This document shows positions 41,176 through 55,356 of a stretch of DNA of 64,000 nucleotides, in pieces. Both the position numbers and the translations under genes were made by a program. The stretch is from Lucifuga dentata. Its lineage: Eukaryota; Chordata; Actinopteri; Ophidiiformes; Bythitidae. Where the stretch lies: positions 233,815-297,814 of the forward strand of contig VXCM01000778.1 in the NCBI GenBank assembly GCA_014773175.1, written 5' to 3'. How positions within the stretch are numbered: position 1 is the stretch's first letter; every line of letters starts with the position of its first letter. Below the pieces are notes generated by a model, which was given only the letters and a program-made list of their open reading frames with translations, was not told the origin of the DNA and ran no database searches.

Positions 41176-41289
41176 GTTTAGAGGCAGTCCCCTCTAAGTT
41201 GAGTGGGAGCTCACACTACTCAGAGCATTGTGCCATTCATTAAAGGCTAAGGGTGTCACACCCACTTAGACCCAGCGTCCCCTCTAAAC
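41176..41289. repeat. Imperfect inverted repeat of about 33-base arms
   Basis: GTTTAGAGG (41176-41184) pairs with CCTCTAAAC (41281-41289), and CTCTAAGTTGAGTGGG (41192 on) pairs loosely with the CCCACTTAGA region (41261-41270). The spacer is about 50 bases. Confidence 0.45.
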
Positions 41290-44034
41290 CATGGCTTTAG
41301 TCTGTACTCCTCTGCCTCTGCTTTTAAAGGCTGGGTGAGGAGGAATCTAGTCACTTCTCTAAAATTGGCAGGTTTTCTCCATTTGTCAACACTTCAGTGT
41401 CTCACAGTTTGACCCACTGGTCAGCAAGTCAGCAAGGATGCCAACAGAGAGGCCTAACCTGACATGTTGCAGGACAGAAAATATCCATCCTTCTTCTCCT
41501 CTGTAGCAAGTTGTAAATTCAATCATTCAAATGGTGTGCCCCTATTGTACATAGTTATTGGGTATAAAAAGTAGAAATAAAATCAGTCTATAATTTCCTA
41601 TAGGATGATACACTTGCTTTGATTCCTATAATAATACACAGGCTGAATCAAGAGGCCTAGAGTAAACCACAGAGCAAGAAGTCTATCTTGGAAATAGCCA
41701 TGATACTATTTCAATTCTCCAGCACATCTCAAGTCCTGCAATCGTCATGGCAGCATAACCAAACATTAGGCTGACTCTTTCTGATCTTGCAAGGGATATA
41801 AGCCTAAAACCCTTCCTGTGTGAGATGTCTTCCTTTAAAAAGATTCTAATCTCTACAGAAATGTCTGGCAAAATAGAGGTCATCGCACCAGAGCACCTAG
41901 CAGACAATAGCTGTTGGCTGCAAACCTGATAGGAATCCTGGAAGGATTTGTGCCCATGAGGCTCATCACAGTGACATGGGGACATAACAGAGCAAACGTA
42001 ACAAACAAGATGAATATAAACTTCCTCATTTTATCTCATTTCAACAGACCAGAAATTACAAGAATTTCACACTATTAATTTGTCCATATCCTCCTTTCAA
42101 CAATAAATTTACTTTCTCCCAGATACAGTTACTAAATTCTCAAACATCTTCAGGTACATTTCTTAATCTGCCATTGACAATTTAAAGGCTGTCGACATAT
42201 CCCTGGCTTGCATGCTGCTCATGAGGCAGTGACGAGAGTCCCATTCATCCTTTTAACCCTCTCCCCCATCCCCCTGAATTCTGATCAGATTGGTTTATCT
42301 AATTTTCCAGTAAATGCTCAAAATGTATTCCTGTACATCTTCCTCTCATAAAAACACACAGGGGGATCAAGAGAATTAGATAGAAATAAATAGTTCTGCA
42401 TTAGCTTCACCTCAACACACCAGCAACACTAGATTCCCCACTTTTCCTCTTTCCACATTACAGATTTGGCAAGTTGTAGAAGCAGCAAGTTGTGTCCTCA
42501 GTCATTCCAGCCAAAATAAAATAAACTGTGCATCCCTTTATAGATTAAGCTGAAAGTGAATTATCCAGGGTTTTATTTGAACGAGGTTCAAATAATGTAA
42601 AACTGCAAGAAGTGGGCATCAGGGAAGAGGAACAGTAGGTTATGAACATTTCCTTCACAACTGTAAAACTGATGTTACACGACTAAAAGTTGTGTAACAC
42701 TAACATTATACAATCTCAAGTGGTCTTGCATTAGTAGTTGCAGAAGCTCAACCATGACTAATACCATCTTGGAGGGCCACTGGATACAGTAAGTCCAAAT
42801 AATGGATAAACACTGTACATGACAACCAGGCTACAGAAACAGTTGGTATGAATGTGGAGTAAATGGTAAGTAATGTAAGTAATTGGTCTAACAATAATAA
42901 TCCCCCCCCCATTTTTAGTAATTGTAAGATTGTAAGCCATGTTGACTTCAACCTTAGGAAATGATTACATTTATTTTAGTGTCATTTACTGTATGTTAAC
43001 TAAATCCATTTAACTTTTTGGCTTTTTTTAGGTAGGCAATATCTACTCATCAAGCTATTGATGTAATACACAGTAAATGGCAACTACTGGGTACCAGCCT
43101 CATGGCTTTCCGTATTATTCAAATGAGTGCTCATGATCAGATACAATCCTGAGGTAACTAACTAACAAGCATAACATGACTAATTCTGATGAATTAGTCA
43201 TGAAAAAATTATTTCCCAGATAAAAATGCATAAATATTATATGGTATTATTTGAGGTACTATATTACATATCTGGGAAATATTCATTGCAATTAAAATGA
43301 TACAGTTGTAAAATTAGAAATGTAATCAACCATTCTGAGCCACTGTTGACCTGTGGCTCTCCAATATGTCTGCCACAGAGCCATGTTATATTACCTGGAC
43401 GCTCGGGTATCCAAGCTGTGACGTCCAATTATTGCTCAAGAAGAAAGAATAACTATAGAGTGTGTCACACAATCACTTTTTTAACGTAATTTAACACACA
43501 TAATGCACAGAATTAATAGATGTCACACAAAGTACAACAAGAATAGAGTCTCTGATCTGTCCCTTCCTGCCTGCAACTGATGAAGCACAAACACTTGGGA
43601 TGTGAAGTCTGCACAAAAATGAAATGTCCTTCATTTTCACAAAGGTTGCTTTGCTCTCTTCAACCCTGGAGAACACAACTGGTATACGTTCCACTGTACC
43701 ACTGGAATCTTTTTTTTTTTTTTTTNTTTTTTTTTTTTTTTGTCATTTACCAAAAATACACTCAGCCTACTAATACTAAAATACTACTCAGCCTTGGATC
43801 TACAGAAAAATGACAGCCCAACATGGTGCTTTCCTGAAATATGTCTGTTTTGATTTAATCTGGTAATAAATGACAAGACATGCTATCAACTGTAGCCAAC
43901 AGCATTTATCCTAAACAAGTGCTTAGACTCACATTTTGAGATCAATTTCAAAAACATGTTAATTAATTGAGACTGCTAGCAGCGCAATGCAGGTCAGACA
44001 GGGCAAACAAGTTACAACATCAGCCAATTAGAAA

Positions 44035-44061
44035 CACACATACATACACACACACACACAT

Positions 44062-44093
<32 letters not shown>
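44035..44093. repeat. (CA)n microsatellite
   Basis: A CA run with TACATA and TG interruptions, followed by a T-run. Confidence 0.95.
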
Positions 44094-44095
<2 letters not shown>

Positions 44096-45831
44096 TTTTT
44101 TAATAAGTAGGCCAGGGCGAGTGAGCAACGACAGCAGATGGAGACTTCGAGGAGACTGCAAGTGGCGCAGAGGAACTGTTTGTGGATTTCTTGGTGTATA
44201 AATAAAGCTGATTTAGTCCTCTAATTCAAATCCACATCTTCATTACAGATATGAATGAATCCCTTTGTCAGTCTTCTGAAATATATAGATGACACAAAGT
44301 CATTGTGGGAAAAAAAAGGTTACATTTATGTCCATGATAAATTGTCTTTAGTAATATCTTATGTCTTAGAAAGCAGCATGTTTGATGCTATATCATCTGG
44401 CTGTTTTTCAGGCAATTAACTTTCATCACTGCAGATGACTATATTTATATGGTCACAATTTGTTAATCAAAGGTATGGATGAGTGGTTTCTGCATATTAG
44501 CTTTCAGATCTGTCATGGAGTGTATTTAGATCTAATTACTACCAGTTATTCTCTGAAAAGAAGAATGATTTTTTTCAAATGCTGAGTAAGATTTTTCTCT
44601 TCAGCACAGGAAATGAAAGTGATAAATTCATCAGTTTGCATCTTAAGAAACTGAGTTTTGAGCAAAACAAGGCAGCAGAAATCCCTTTTGTATGCAATAT
44701 AACAGGGATTTCTTGGGATTTCTATAACTTGGTTACTCAAAATGTGGATATACTGTATGTTGAACCATACTGTGAAATAATCTCATAATCAGTCTTGACA
44801 TTACTATGTGTATGCTGCATCATAAAAATTGCTGAAAATGGCAGCTTTTTAAAACAAATTTAGAAGTATTTGATGCTTTGTTGATGCCAGTGATCATGTT
44901 GTATTGATCATATTGTATTGACCAATTTTTGAGCATTTGTAACTACAACCCCAAGAATTAATGATAAAGTACAATTTAATTTAAAATGTGCAGCCTATAA
45001 TTGAAAGAAAACCATGGCAAAGTTTGTTTGTAACTACTTTTTACACAAGTGTACAAATCTCAAATTCTTGGCTTTAATTTTCAAGAGAGAACACTTAACA
45101 AGATGTGATGTGTTCCCTTATGTGATGCAAATGTGAAATGACACCGTGTGCTTTCATAGCGCCAATGTCAAACACTGTTTACGTTACATCAAGAGCCCAT
45201 CATAATGTAGCTGAATACAGCGGCAATGAGTTTCTGTGAATAAGAATCAACATGCAATTGACAGCAACGTTTGGTTTATGCCAAACAGGGCTCTGCAGAA
45301 TGGGATATGCCATTATAAACATAAACTGCAAAATATTTTAAAGCTAGATAGATGGAAACAATGTTATTATTCTGCTGTATCTGAAAGCATACTGTATCAC
45401 GATTAAAGGTCAAGCCAGGCATGCAGTGCTTGGTGATCTTTCCCGGTATGTTTTTTCCATATCAGGGAAAGATTTTGTAACGATAGCAACTAAACAAAAA
45501 TTAGGAGAAAAAAATCAGAGTCAAAATTAAGACAAAATAAAAAGTGCATTTCCAGTGGTATTTAAATCCCTGGAAATGCATTCTATTGTGAAACGTCTAT
45601 AAAGATGTATGTGCAAAAAAAGTAAACACTAAAATATTACAATAAATGGTCAAAATAATCATGATGTCAAGCTGTTTCACACAGTCAAAACAGTCCTGTT
45701 GAACTGATGCAAATGCAGGTTCACTGTTACTATGCAACATTATTTAAACATGTACGTACAGACATGAGGGAAAAAAGGCTTTTTGATTTTGTTATTTGGT
45801 GAATCTGGGAAACTCGTGGAGAGGTTCAGGG

Positions 45832-45966
45832 ATGACTTTAAAACTTGTCCAAAAAGTCCTGAAAAAACAGTGTGTCTTAGGGCTGAACACTTTGGTAANA
45901 TGACTTTAAAACTTGTCCAAAAAGTCCTGAAAAAACAGTGTGTCTTAGGGCTGAACACTTTGGTAA
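45832..45966 (+). other. Assembly duplication around N (67 bases twice)
   Basis: 45832-45898 and 45900-45966 are identical around an N at 45899. It ends 42 bases from the CAMTA1 exon donor, so the exon itself is intact. Confidence 0.9.
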
Positions 45967-46008
45967 AGAGATGGATTGAGGCTGCAGGATACAGACATGT
46001 AGCTTTAC

Positions 46009-47173
46009 CTCATTAGTGTTCCAGCGGTGTCTCTCCTTCGGCAGCGAGGTGCATTTTGGTAGACATTCAAGCAGCTTCTTGGGCAGGTATATTTTCAAAT
46101 GTCCATGTTCATCTACAACGAGAACAAGACAAAGCAGAATATTTAGCACATACTTCATGCCTTATTGACTTGCCTGTCTCCCTCTTTATCTCTCTGTAGC
46201 AATATGCTGACTGTAAAATAAATATTCCCTACTGAATTGCAAAATTAATTTAAGTACACAATATTGTATACATTTTATATTGTGCTTGACTCAATTATTT
46301 TACTGTGAAATACATTCTATCAGGGGAGCTCTCCACAAATTTTTCACTGTCAACTTGTAAAGACTGTGACTATTCATTACTTAGTTACAATAAACACCCA
46401 TGAGTGATTTTATGGTGTATGGGGATTTAGCATGGAATCTGTGTACTGCATGCCAGAATGTGGCATATTACTCAGGGAAATAATTATACAATTACCAGGC
46501 CCAGCGCTTACATTATAATGCATGTAATTTAATCTATAATTTACATTTCACAATCAGTTCACAAGCACTATAAAACTGAATGTTTTAAAGTGCCATCATC
46601 ATGGCTATATTCAAATGTTGATTTTTTTTTCCCATTGCCTTCTTTCAGTCCAAATAAGATGATGTGAGAGCAACTTGTATTTATTACTAGAGACAAAAAT
46701 ATGTTTTATTTAAAATATCATGGAGAAATGTAATATAGTCTCAGAGTTTTTTTTTTTTGTGTGTGTGTGTGTGTGTTTCAGAATGTGAGATGTAAGCTTA
46801 TGTGTCAATAATGTACAAAAATACCATATAAGGATATTCAGAGCCGGCATCTTATTATCAAAAATGGTTTTCAATCAAGAAAAGCATCAACTGCCAATCA
46901 TAATGATGTGGCAGAGGAACCTTAGCAAGATTATAGATAATGCTGCAGTCCAAATGAAACAAGCTAACCCCAGGTGCCTCAATTAAAAAAAAAAAAAAAA
47001 AAAAAGAGTCTGAAACTGACTCTGAATATTATAATTATGAATAAAAACTATATTGTGGAAAAGATGCACGGCAGATTGAAGGTGAAGAAGATGCTGTTAT
47101 AAAGTGGAGATACTCTTATATCACTGTGACCTTGAGAAAATAGATACAGTATTCTGGTCATATTTTAGCATAT

Positions 47174-47224
<51 letters not shown>

Positions 47225-50200
47225 TGTATATATCCCTACAATCTCACTTAACTGCCAGTAAACTTATGCTTTTTCCTGTCCAGCTTTCACACAGATTGTG
47301 AGCATTATTTTACTGTATCGCTGATCTACATATCACACATCTAATGTTTACAAAGTATAGCACTTGTAATCTTAGATGTAGGTATAGAGTTACAGTTAAT
47401 CCGGTTAATGTTCCATCATATGCAAATAGACCTATTATGCAGTTTCACATTTGTGGAAAGCATTAAATAGATTCACTATTGTTAACATCCTGTGCATCAG
47501 GACTTTATTTGGAATGCATTGGCTCAAAAAAAAAAAAAAAATNAAAAAAAAAAAAAAAATGGAAAAACAGACTGAGTTCCCTTATTTCATACATATGACA
47601 GACTGCTTTAGATTAGGATACTAAAAATAAAACATGGGAAAGTGAAAAAAAATAACCCCTGCAATGTGGCTGACTATGAATCTCAGGAGCCAGCTAATGT
47701 CAGTGGTTGACTATAAAAAGTGAAAAGTTTAACCAAAGCAAATATAATTTAATACAATATCACTTTAACACAAGTATTCTAATTGTGCAGTTTATTATGA
47801 GAATATAACAAGAACATATGTGCCTTATTGTACATCATAGACACAGCAAAGTGTTACATTGCTCAGATCCCATTTGGAAAAGTCAAAGGGAATGAATACA
47901 GCTAATCCACAGAGATGGAGTTGGCTAAGAGCCTCCGAGTGTCATTGGAAGGTGGAACATCAGAAACTACAGCTACAGAGTGAAGTTTATAGCAGCACTC
48001 TCAAAGGAATGTAAGAGTACATCTGTAGACCTGTAGAATTTGCCAAACCCATCTGTACCTGTATAATTCTACATGTGTAGACTCTCTCTTATATGAGCTG
48101 CACAAGTACTGTATGTATAATCATTCGCTTCGCCCAATTAAGAATCACATACAGCATCTGCTCTGAGGTGCCAGCAGAGTTTGACTGTCAGAACTGGCAA
48201 ACGTGCTACAACTGGCTGATCAGAGATGTGCCAAGAAAAACAGGACAGAGGAAAAGGAAGCAAGAGGCTATAGTCTAGTTTTGATGCTGGGACATATGCT
48301 TTCCTTCTCTAAATGTGTCAACAAGTACAAGGGCCTTCAAAAGTGAAGATCAATTGCAAGTGTGTGAATCCACGCTCATATACGGCGTTGGTCAACAGTC
48401 GCGCTGGCCATCTCCCACTCTACAAAATGTGCCATGAAGATTTGCTCTTTGCAGCCGATTGACAGCAGTAGCAGCAGATTTATGGCATCTGTCTCTCCAC
48501 AGAGTATGGCCAAGATTTGATGCTGCCCTCTGACACACACTCCTATAATATCAGCCAGAATGGAATATGTCAAAAAAGCAAATGGAAGATTTTCTCACCA
48601 AGATAGTCAATAAAGAAAACTCCTGTTGGATGACACGTCTTAAAATGACTCCGAGAGAAAGACTTGGGATGAAAAAGATATAACGATGTACACAGTTGCA
48701 ATTGTTCCAACAATAGCACCTTCCCTGGTTTTCAAATCAAACTTTAAATTACACTGGTCATGGAACAAAGCGGTTTGCATGGTTTTGTGTGAAGCATTGT
48801 TAAGTTAGCTCTACCACTCTCTGTGACACACACCCCTGAATTATGCAAAAACCGTCGCAGTTCAATATGCTGTGAAAAGGTTACAGAACTGCATTTTACT
48901 TTGAAATGCCAGTGTTGCATTTGTCAGCTAACAACCACCCTGACCAATACAGCAAACCCCGACTGTGTAAACTGGGTTTCTCTTAATCCCTTAACCTTAC
49001 ACGGACATTTCGGAAGTCTAGTCACTGCTGAAATTTGGAAAAGAGGAGATTGCTGAAGTACATGTAATCACAGTGAATATGAACACTGCTCTGTTATGAT
49101 GTGGGCATTTTATAAGACTCTTAAAAATCCAAGCCTATTTAGTCTAATTTTTACTGCAGATAGTTGCAACATAGTAGAATCACCTCTTTGAAAATATGTG
49201 TGAACACATCAACAGACTGGATGAGGGCTTCACAGGTTTTTAGACAGACAGACAGATAGATGGATGATAGATGGATAGTTCTTGTCTAATTTAAAACTAA
49301 CCTTTTTCTTATACTACAATGATTCTTTCTTACCAGGCTCTCAAAGCATGTAAAAGTGAGCTCGACGTGAATGTTCAGCGAGCGCTGAGGTTTCTTTTCT
49401 ACATTACACTATGTATCATTAGTTTAAACTGTTTTGTTCTTTCAGCTGCTATTTATCTATGCTAATGTTATTTCAGCTGCTCTATGCCTACTGTCTCGTT
49501 CCTTCTACCAGGCATTTCCGCAGATGTGAGGGAGGAACTGTGAGAGTTACAACAGGGTATTGCTTACTAATTAAAGATTTGTCTGCTGTGGCATGGAAAT
49601 CCACACGTACGTGGTGCGTCAGCTGAAAACAACACACATGGGAATAGTTTGGATGCCAGATTTGGGATAGCTTTACGACAAGCCCTTCCTCATCAAATTG
49701 TCTGACATGGCAAATACACGACCAACAAATTACCCCTAAAAATGTGACTTTGAAAATGTAAATGCACCTTTTTTTTTATTAGAAGCTGATTGAACCTTCC
49801 GCTTCTTTGTGTTTCTTGTGTGCTCTCCTTTAAGGTTTTGCATTTATTTTGGAGGCTAAACAAGAGGCTTAATGGCTGCTTGTACATTAGCCAAGAAAGA
49901 GATACAACAAAAAACTACTATTTGGTTGTAAAACACTAAAGTGCAAGACAGGCTGAAATCAGAGCTTGTTACATGAGAGGATGTGCTGAGCCGAGCTGGC
50001 ACACTGGAGCCAATTACATTCTTGGTCTTGATAAGCGAGCTTAGATACAAAAAGGCTAAACAGGGAGAGGAGCTCAGACAGAGGCTACGGGTTTGCGGCT
50101 CTCATGTTGCCATCACTGGACATTTGTGTGCCGAGTAACATCAGCCTGCGTGTGCTCCTTCATAAGTTTCACCACCGTCTGTCAAATAGGTATAAAGATA

Positions 50201-53200
50201 TATATTTTTGTGCGCTGATGTTGGGATTATCACTGATCCTGGCTGGTAAGCAAACGCTTGGGGAGAATTTAAGGGTATCTGTCATGCTAGCTTGCTCCGG
50301 CCCCACCCCAGAGACAAGAGCGAGGGTCATGAGACTGGAAAGGCTGACAAAAACAAATCTTTAATCAATATCTGAGCCCTGAACGCAAAAACCTCTCTCT
50401 TCTGTCTCTGTCTCAGAGCGCTGTGGGAGTGACAGTTTTTCTTTTTAATCTGTGCCCACATTGTAGAGAAATTGCAAGCTAATGTTCTGGCTATAGATCA
50501 TTCAACACATCGCTGTTGGCAGTGCATATCCAAAGTAACAGTTTGAATGCAAACATTTTCCACAACACTTTAGTTCCTAATTTGACCTGAGAGTGTGAAG
50601 GACGGGTTACAGTTCCTGTCTTATTTGTTTAGCTCCGTCTGAAAAACCTGGGAGGTGAATCACAAAAGAACAAACAATCATTTGGTTAAACATTTGGCTC
50701 ACATCATTGGGCAGTTCTTACTTGCTGTAAAAGATCCTGTAAAACTAAATTAGGCCTGTGGCATTGTCTGCTGTCATTAGGTTGGATGACAGCCATCCAT
50801 TTGGCTGGACCAACAATGCCCTAAGAGTTAAGCTTCAAAATTAGCGCAGTTAGCGTAATGAGCTTAGCTTAGACATTTCATCAGCTGGGGTGAGAAAAGT
50901 CAAGCTTAGCAGAAACAAAAGCAAAGTCCTTAGTCTGCGAAACAAGCAGCAAAGCAAGTTATTAACAGTAGAGGATGAAAACACAAACCAAAATTCTTGT
51001 GATTTTAAAATGAAATAGTAAAAAAAAAAAAAAAAAAAAAAAAAATTCTGTTGGCGCAAGATTCGGGATGGTGCTGCACATGTTATTTAAATGTGAGACA
51101 ACACAAATCTTTGTATAAAAAAAAAAACTGCAAGCTAGTACATCAAAATATGTACACACAGATAAGCAATTGCTGCAGTAATGCTGTCATTTACTTGTAT
51201 AAATGTGAACACAAATTCCAAATACATTTTCAGAAATACATCTTTCCAATACCAAAGAAAAATGTATTTCAGATGAGAACATGAGATCTCTCTCTCTGTA
51301 GCTGATGTTATACACAAAAGGAGTGTTTGCTGTGATGTCGAGTCCCACATTAAAAGTGTAGCCTAATGTCAGTCAGAAATTTATCAAATTAGCCAAACTG
51401 TTTTTGCACACTTCCACAATATTGTTCCTGCTCAAACTGAAGAGAACATGATTTCTCTGCCAACATTGAGTCTTAATTTAAAGGTCATATTAGAGCATAT
51501 GTTTTACCTGAAGATTTACTCATCTTTTACACCTGAAACTGACAGTATTGCTTACATAACTTATTTTGGAGAAGTAGTAGGAATTTTGATCATTTTACAC
51601 CTATATTATATTGAGATAATAACAGTGGAAACATTTACAGACATTATATCAGCACATATCTTGTGCTGATAAAAAATTAAGAAAATCATAAACAAATCCT
51701 GTACAATATATAACACATGCATGCACAAGGGAACACATGTAGAGAAAAAAGCCGAGGAACATGCAGCATATAATCAGCGTATGCCTCATTTAAAGGGGCT
51801 CACACTGTAGAAAATGAATAAACACGTAAAAATAACTCAAATTCAAAGATATGACAAAACATATCAGCCAGATATTTAAAATAAAACAAGCCACAATTAG
51901 AGAGTGTGATGCATTGTGGAGTGAGTGTAATGATCAGACCTATCAAACCAGAGTCAAATTAAAAATGTGTAGACATAACAACAACTATACTGTCAGTAAC
52001 TCCATACGACCAACCACATTCCCTTATCAGAAATGATACAATGCTGGCAGAAATTCTAGTCTAACACGAAGAAAAGAAGAATTCAGTCAACCAAGGTTCA
52101 GTAGTCGACAAGTAGCATGCTGTGAATTAAAAGCAATCAATCTGGTTATAAGGGTGGGGGGNTGTAAAGAAGGGCTTTAGGCTGAATTAGGCTTCAGCAG
52201 TCATATTTATAGCAATGGGATACTGCCCCAGTAACCTGCAGATTATTTATTATTTCACTTTCTTGTAGCTAAGCACCAAACTCTCGCTAATCTGTCCTTT
52301 CAATGTTTGTGACAAACATTAATAATGCAAACAAAACTTTTTTTTTTTTGTTTTTTTGCAGTAGCATAAATATTTAATTTACTTTTATTTAATTTGGAAC
52401 ACAATCATCAATGAAATTTAAAAAACAAATGCAGACTGTATGTCTTAGATTGCATTTTGTGTCACATTTGCTTGTTAATGCACAAAGACCAACAAGCACC
52501 ATCAGAATAATATCTTCTGTATTGCCTATCTTAAACTGGCTTTAAGGAAAGTCGGTAGGACTTGGCCCCTAATTGTAAAACATGAATAGAGCATTTGATT
52601 CGCCCAAAGTATATTTCCTATTACTTGTGGGGGAACCTGAGCTGAGCTTTACTACACACAGCACAAATTAAGCAGCGTCAAATTTCCCTGGCAGTAATAA
52701 CAATGATTGCCCAACAGTCCAGGGGCCAGCCTCCCTAAAGTCTGATGGCTCTTGGTGGGGACATGTGAAAGAATATGTAGACTTAAAATAGCCATGTTTT
52801 AGTGGGCAACTGGGAAACTAATTATCTTTCTCATCTGGCCTACAGCCTGTTCCATAACACTCATACATATAAGGAAACTACTAAAAGCTAAAAGTCTTAC
52901 TGAACTTCATAATGGTGTTGCGATGGTGCAGCAAAACTACAAAGAGAACATCACATGGCTTCTAGCGGTCGTGTCCAGGATGAGTGTTTGACCTACACAC
53001 TTAACAGCTGCTGTAAGAGAATCAAGGGGTGTTTTTTTTTCTCCCAATGAGAAAGATTAAAAAGAAAAAGAATCTGCATATCAGTGAGAGACTGAAATGA
53101 CACTGAATCTCGCTGGACACCACTGCCTGAGCCACTGTGCTGCCATCAGACAAAATGCAACATGTGTGGTGTGGCAGCATCCATTGTTTACAATTACAAT

Positions 53201-53478
53201 ATTTGCTTTCCCTCAGTGGCTATGCTGGATGCGCAATGACTCTGCTGTAGCTGTGATAGTGGAGTCGTGTAATATAGCATAATGAGGGAAAACTGTTGAG
53301 AAGTCAAACAGCTAAAAAAATAAAATAAAATAAAAGCCAGGGCCTATTACTGGAAGTTCAACAAACATGCACACACGGTTAACTGCCTGTAACAAACTGA
53401 AAATGACTCTTTATGTGTTCTCAGCCCTCACCAAGCTCACCCATCCATAAAAATCCCATCTCAAGGAGAGCAGAGGTG

Positions 53479-53524
<46 letters not shown>

Positions 53525-55319
53525 TTTGTTCTCTTTCACCTTCTTGCTCTTGCTTATACATAAGCACAAAGCCTTTTTCCCCCTTATCATAACTACTCCA
53601 ACAACAATTACTCAGACGATTAGTCAGATCAGTGGTTTACCTGCCTGTTTGTGTTGCTGTGTGCGGCACCAGCCAGAGTGTCCTAGTGAGACAGAAACCT
53701 CCAGGCTGATCGCATTAAACGGGGTGTCTGACATGGGTGCAGGATACTGTAATACCATGCAATAACATGAGGGGAAACGGCAAGACTGGCAAAAAACTAT
53801 TACCAGTCACAGCTGTCACACTAGAGAGGGCAAGGCAAAAGTCTATCAGCAATGTGCCTGTTACAGTCTGCATCCCTGTTTCATGGATCTGCACAAGCAG
53901 CCCTCTGCCACCAAAGCTCTCAAAACATTCTCCTTTAAAAAAAAAAAAAAAAAAAAAGCTTTGGAGCAGCAGAGCTCTTCCTCTGACAGATATCGAGTGA
54001 GGAGTCTAACAAGGGGTTGGGGGTGATTTCAGATTCTCTATTTAGAAATGACAATACATGAGCACGCTTAATTACCCAGACTCTAGTCTAGATCAACACG
54101 GTCTTCCAGCAGTGAAGAGACTAAAGCTGGTGTATTCATTAAGCATGAAGGGGCTCCTTTCTGCTGAGAAACAATCTGCTTTACAGAGGAAAGTCTTTCC
54201 ACGAGCAAAGACGGAGGCTAACGGCATGAAAGGCTTTTTAAAGAGGAATCGAGGAAAAATCGTGCACAAATAAAATCGAGAGTTTGGCCTATATTTCTGC
54301 ATGACTTGCTTTGGTCATGCCAGAAAATAACACGAGTGCAAAGACTTATATGTGCATTGGAGCAATTCCCACAGAAGCCGGGTTTTACAAGTCATGAAAA
54401 AAAAACTGTGCTCTGATGCTGTGTTGTCGTTGTTCTTTGCCCCCCAGCCTACAGTTTTCATAGAGTACAAATGCAATGAGAGGCAGGCAGCAGCAATGAT
54501 TTGTCCATTTGAATGAAATATATATATATATATATATGTCATAGCACATTATTTATATCTTAGTATATAATGATATTAATATATTCATTTTCAGCACTGC
54601 TAAAATATTTTGGTCATTACAATTCAATTTTGTTACATTTAAAGCCACAATGTTAACAATCATATAATGGTCTTTAAAAAAAAAAAAAAAAAAAGCAGAG
54701 AAAAGGCAAGTCAAGGAGCATAATTGATGGCTCAAAGTGTAAGCTTTCTCTCTGAGGGTCTGCTCAGGTCCTGATCTCCTGGCCTCAACCTGAAACAATC
54801 ACTCTTAGTTAACGACAACACTTCAGCTATTGACAGCGTGATCCCGTAAAGCAGACACTTCAATCAACAGAGCACCCGGAGGAGGTGTTGGTTGGAGGAG
54901 AAAAGAAAAAAAAGGAGGGGGGGGGCATGGGGACGGATGAAATCAAGAAGTAAATAAATGAATCGATGAATGAATAATAGATTGGCCCACTAGTGGCCTC
55001 TTGGAGCAGCAATGTAAGTATTAATAACTGACTCTTACTGTTCGTCTCTGTGTCATCACTGATACTCTTAGGTGGACCGTGGCCAGCATAACACACTGCT
55101 GATCTGTACATTCGATCCGGATTACGAACTTTCTTCAGTCCTTCAGGAAGCAAAAGAGAAAAGTACAGAAAATCGAGGAAAAGAAGTATTTCTCCCAGCC
55201 AGTGATAACCAAGCAGAACTCCTCATGCAAGCAAGATCATCAGCAAAAGCTACACAACATGTAAGTTCAAAACACACAAGTCCTGTGGGCAGGAGATAAT
55301 AATAAAAAAAAAAAAATAA

Positions 55320-55356
<37 letters not shown>

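Larger units (their letters stand above)
23563..46008 (-). other. CAMTA1 intron up to the CG-1 exon
   Basis: No coding exon is recognised on either strand. The next CAMTA1 exon, expected to begin EIAAYLITFEK, was not found. Apart from the repeats listed separately, the stretch holds single Ns in or next to homopolymers (25314, 31546, 34484, 36598, 37574, 43726) and CA repeats. Possible conserved stretches lie at 38290-38600, 40380-40560 and 42180-42330. Confidence 0.55.

Noticed and set aside
45740..46016. Repeated peptide CSALRHTVFSGLFGQVLKS
   Set aside because: It is created by the exact assembly duplication around the N at 45899.
50104..50364. 86-codon open frame with a hydrophobic segment (YFCALMLGLSLILAG)
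   Set aside because: It has no recognised family, no splice or promoter support, and lies deep in an intron. Kept only as part of a candidate conserved element.
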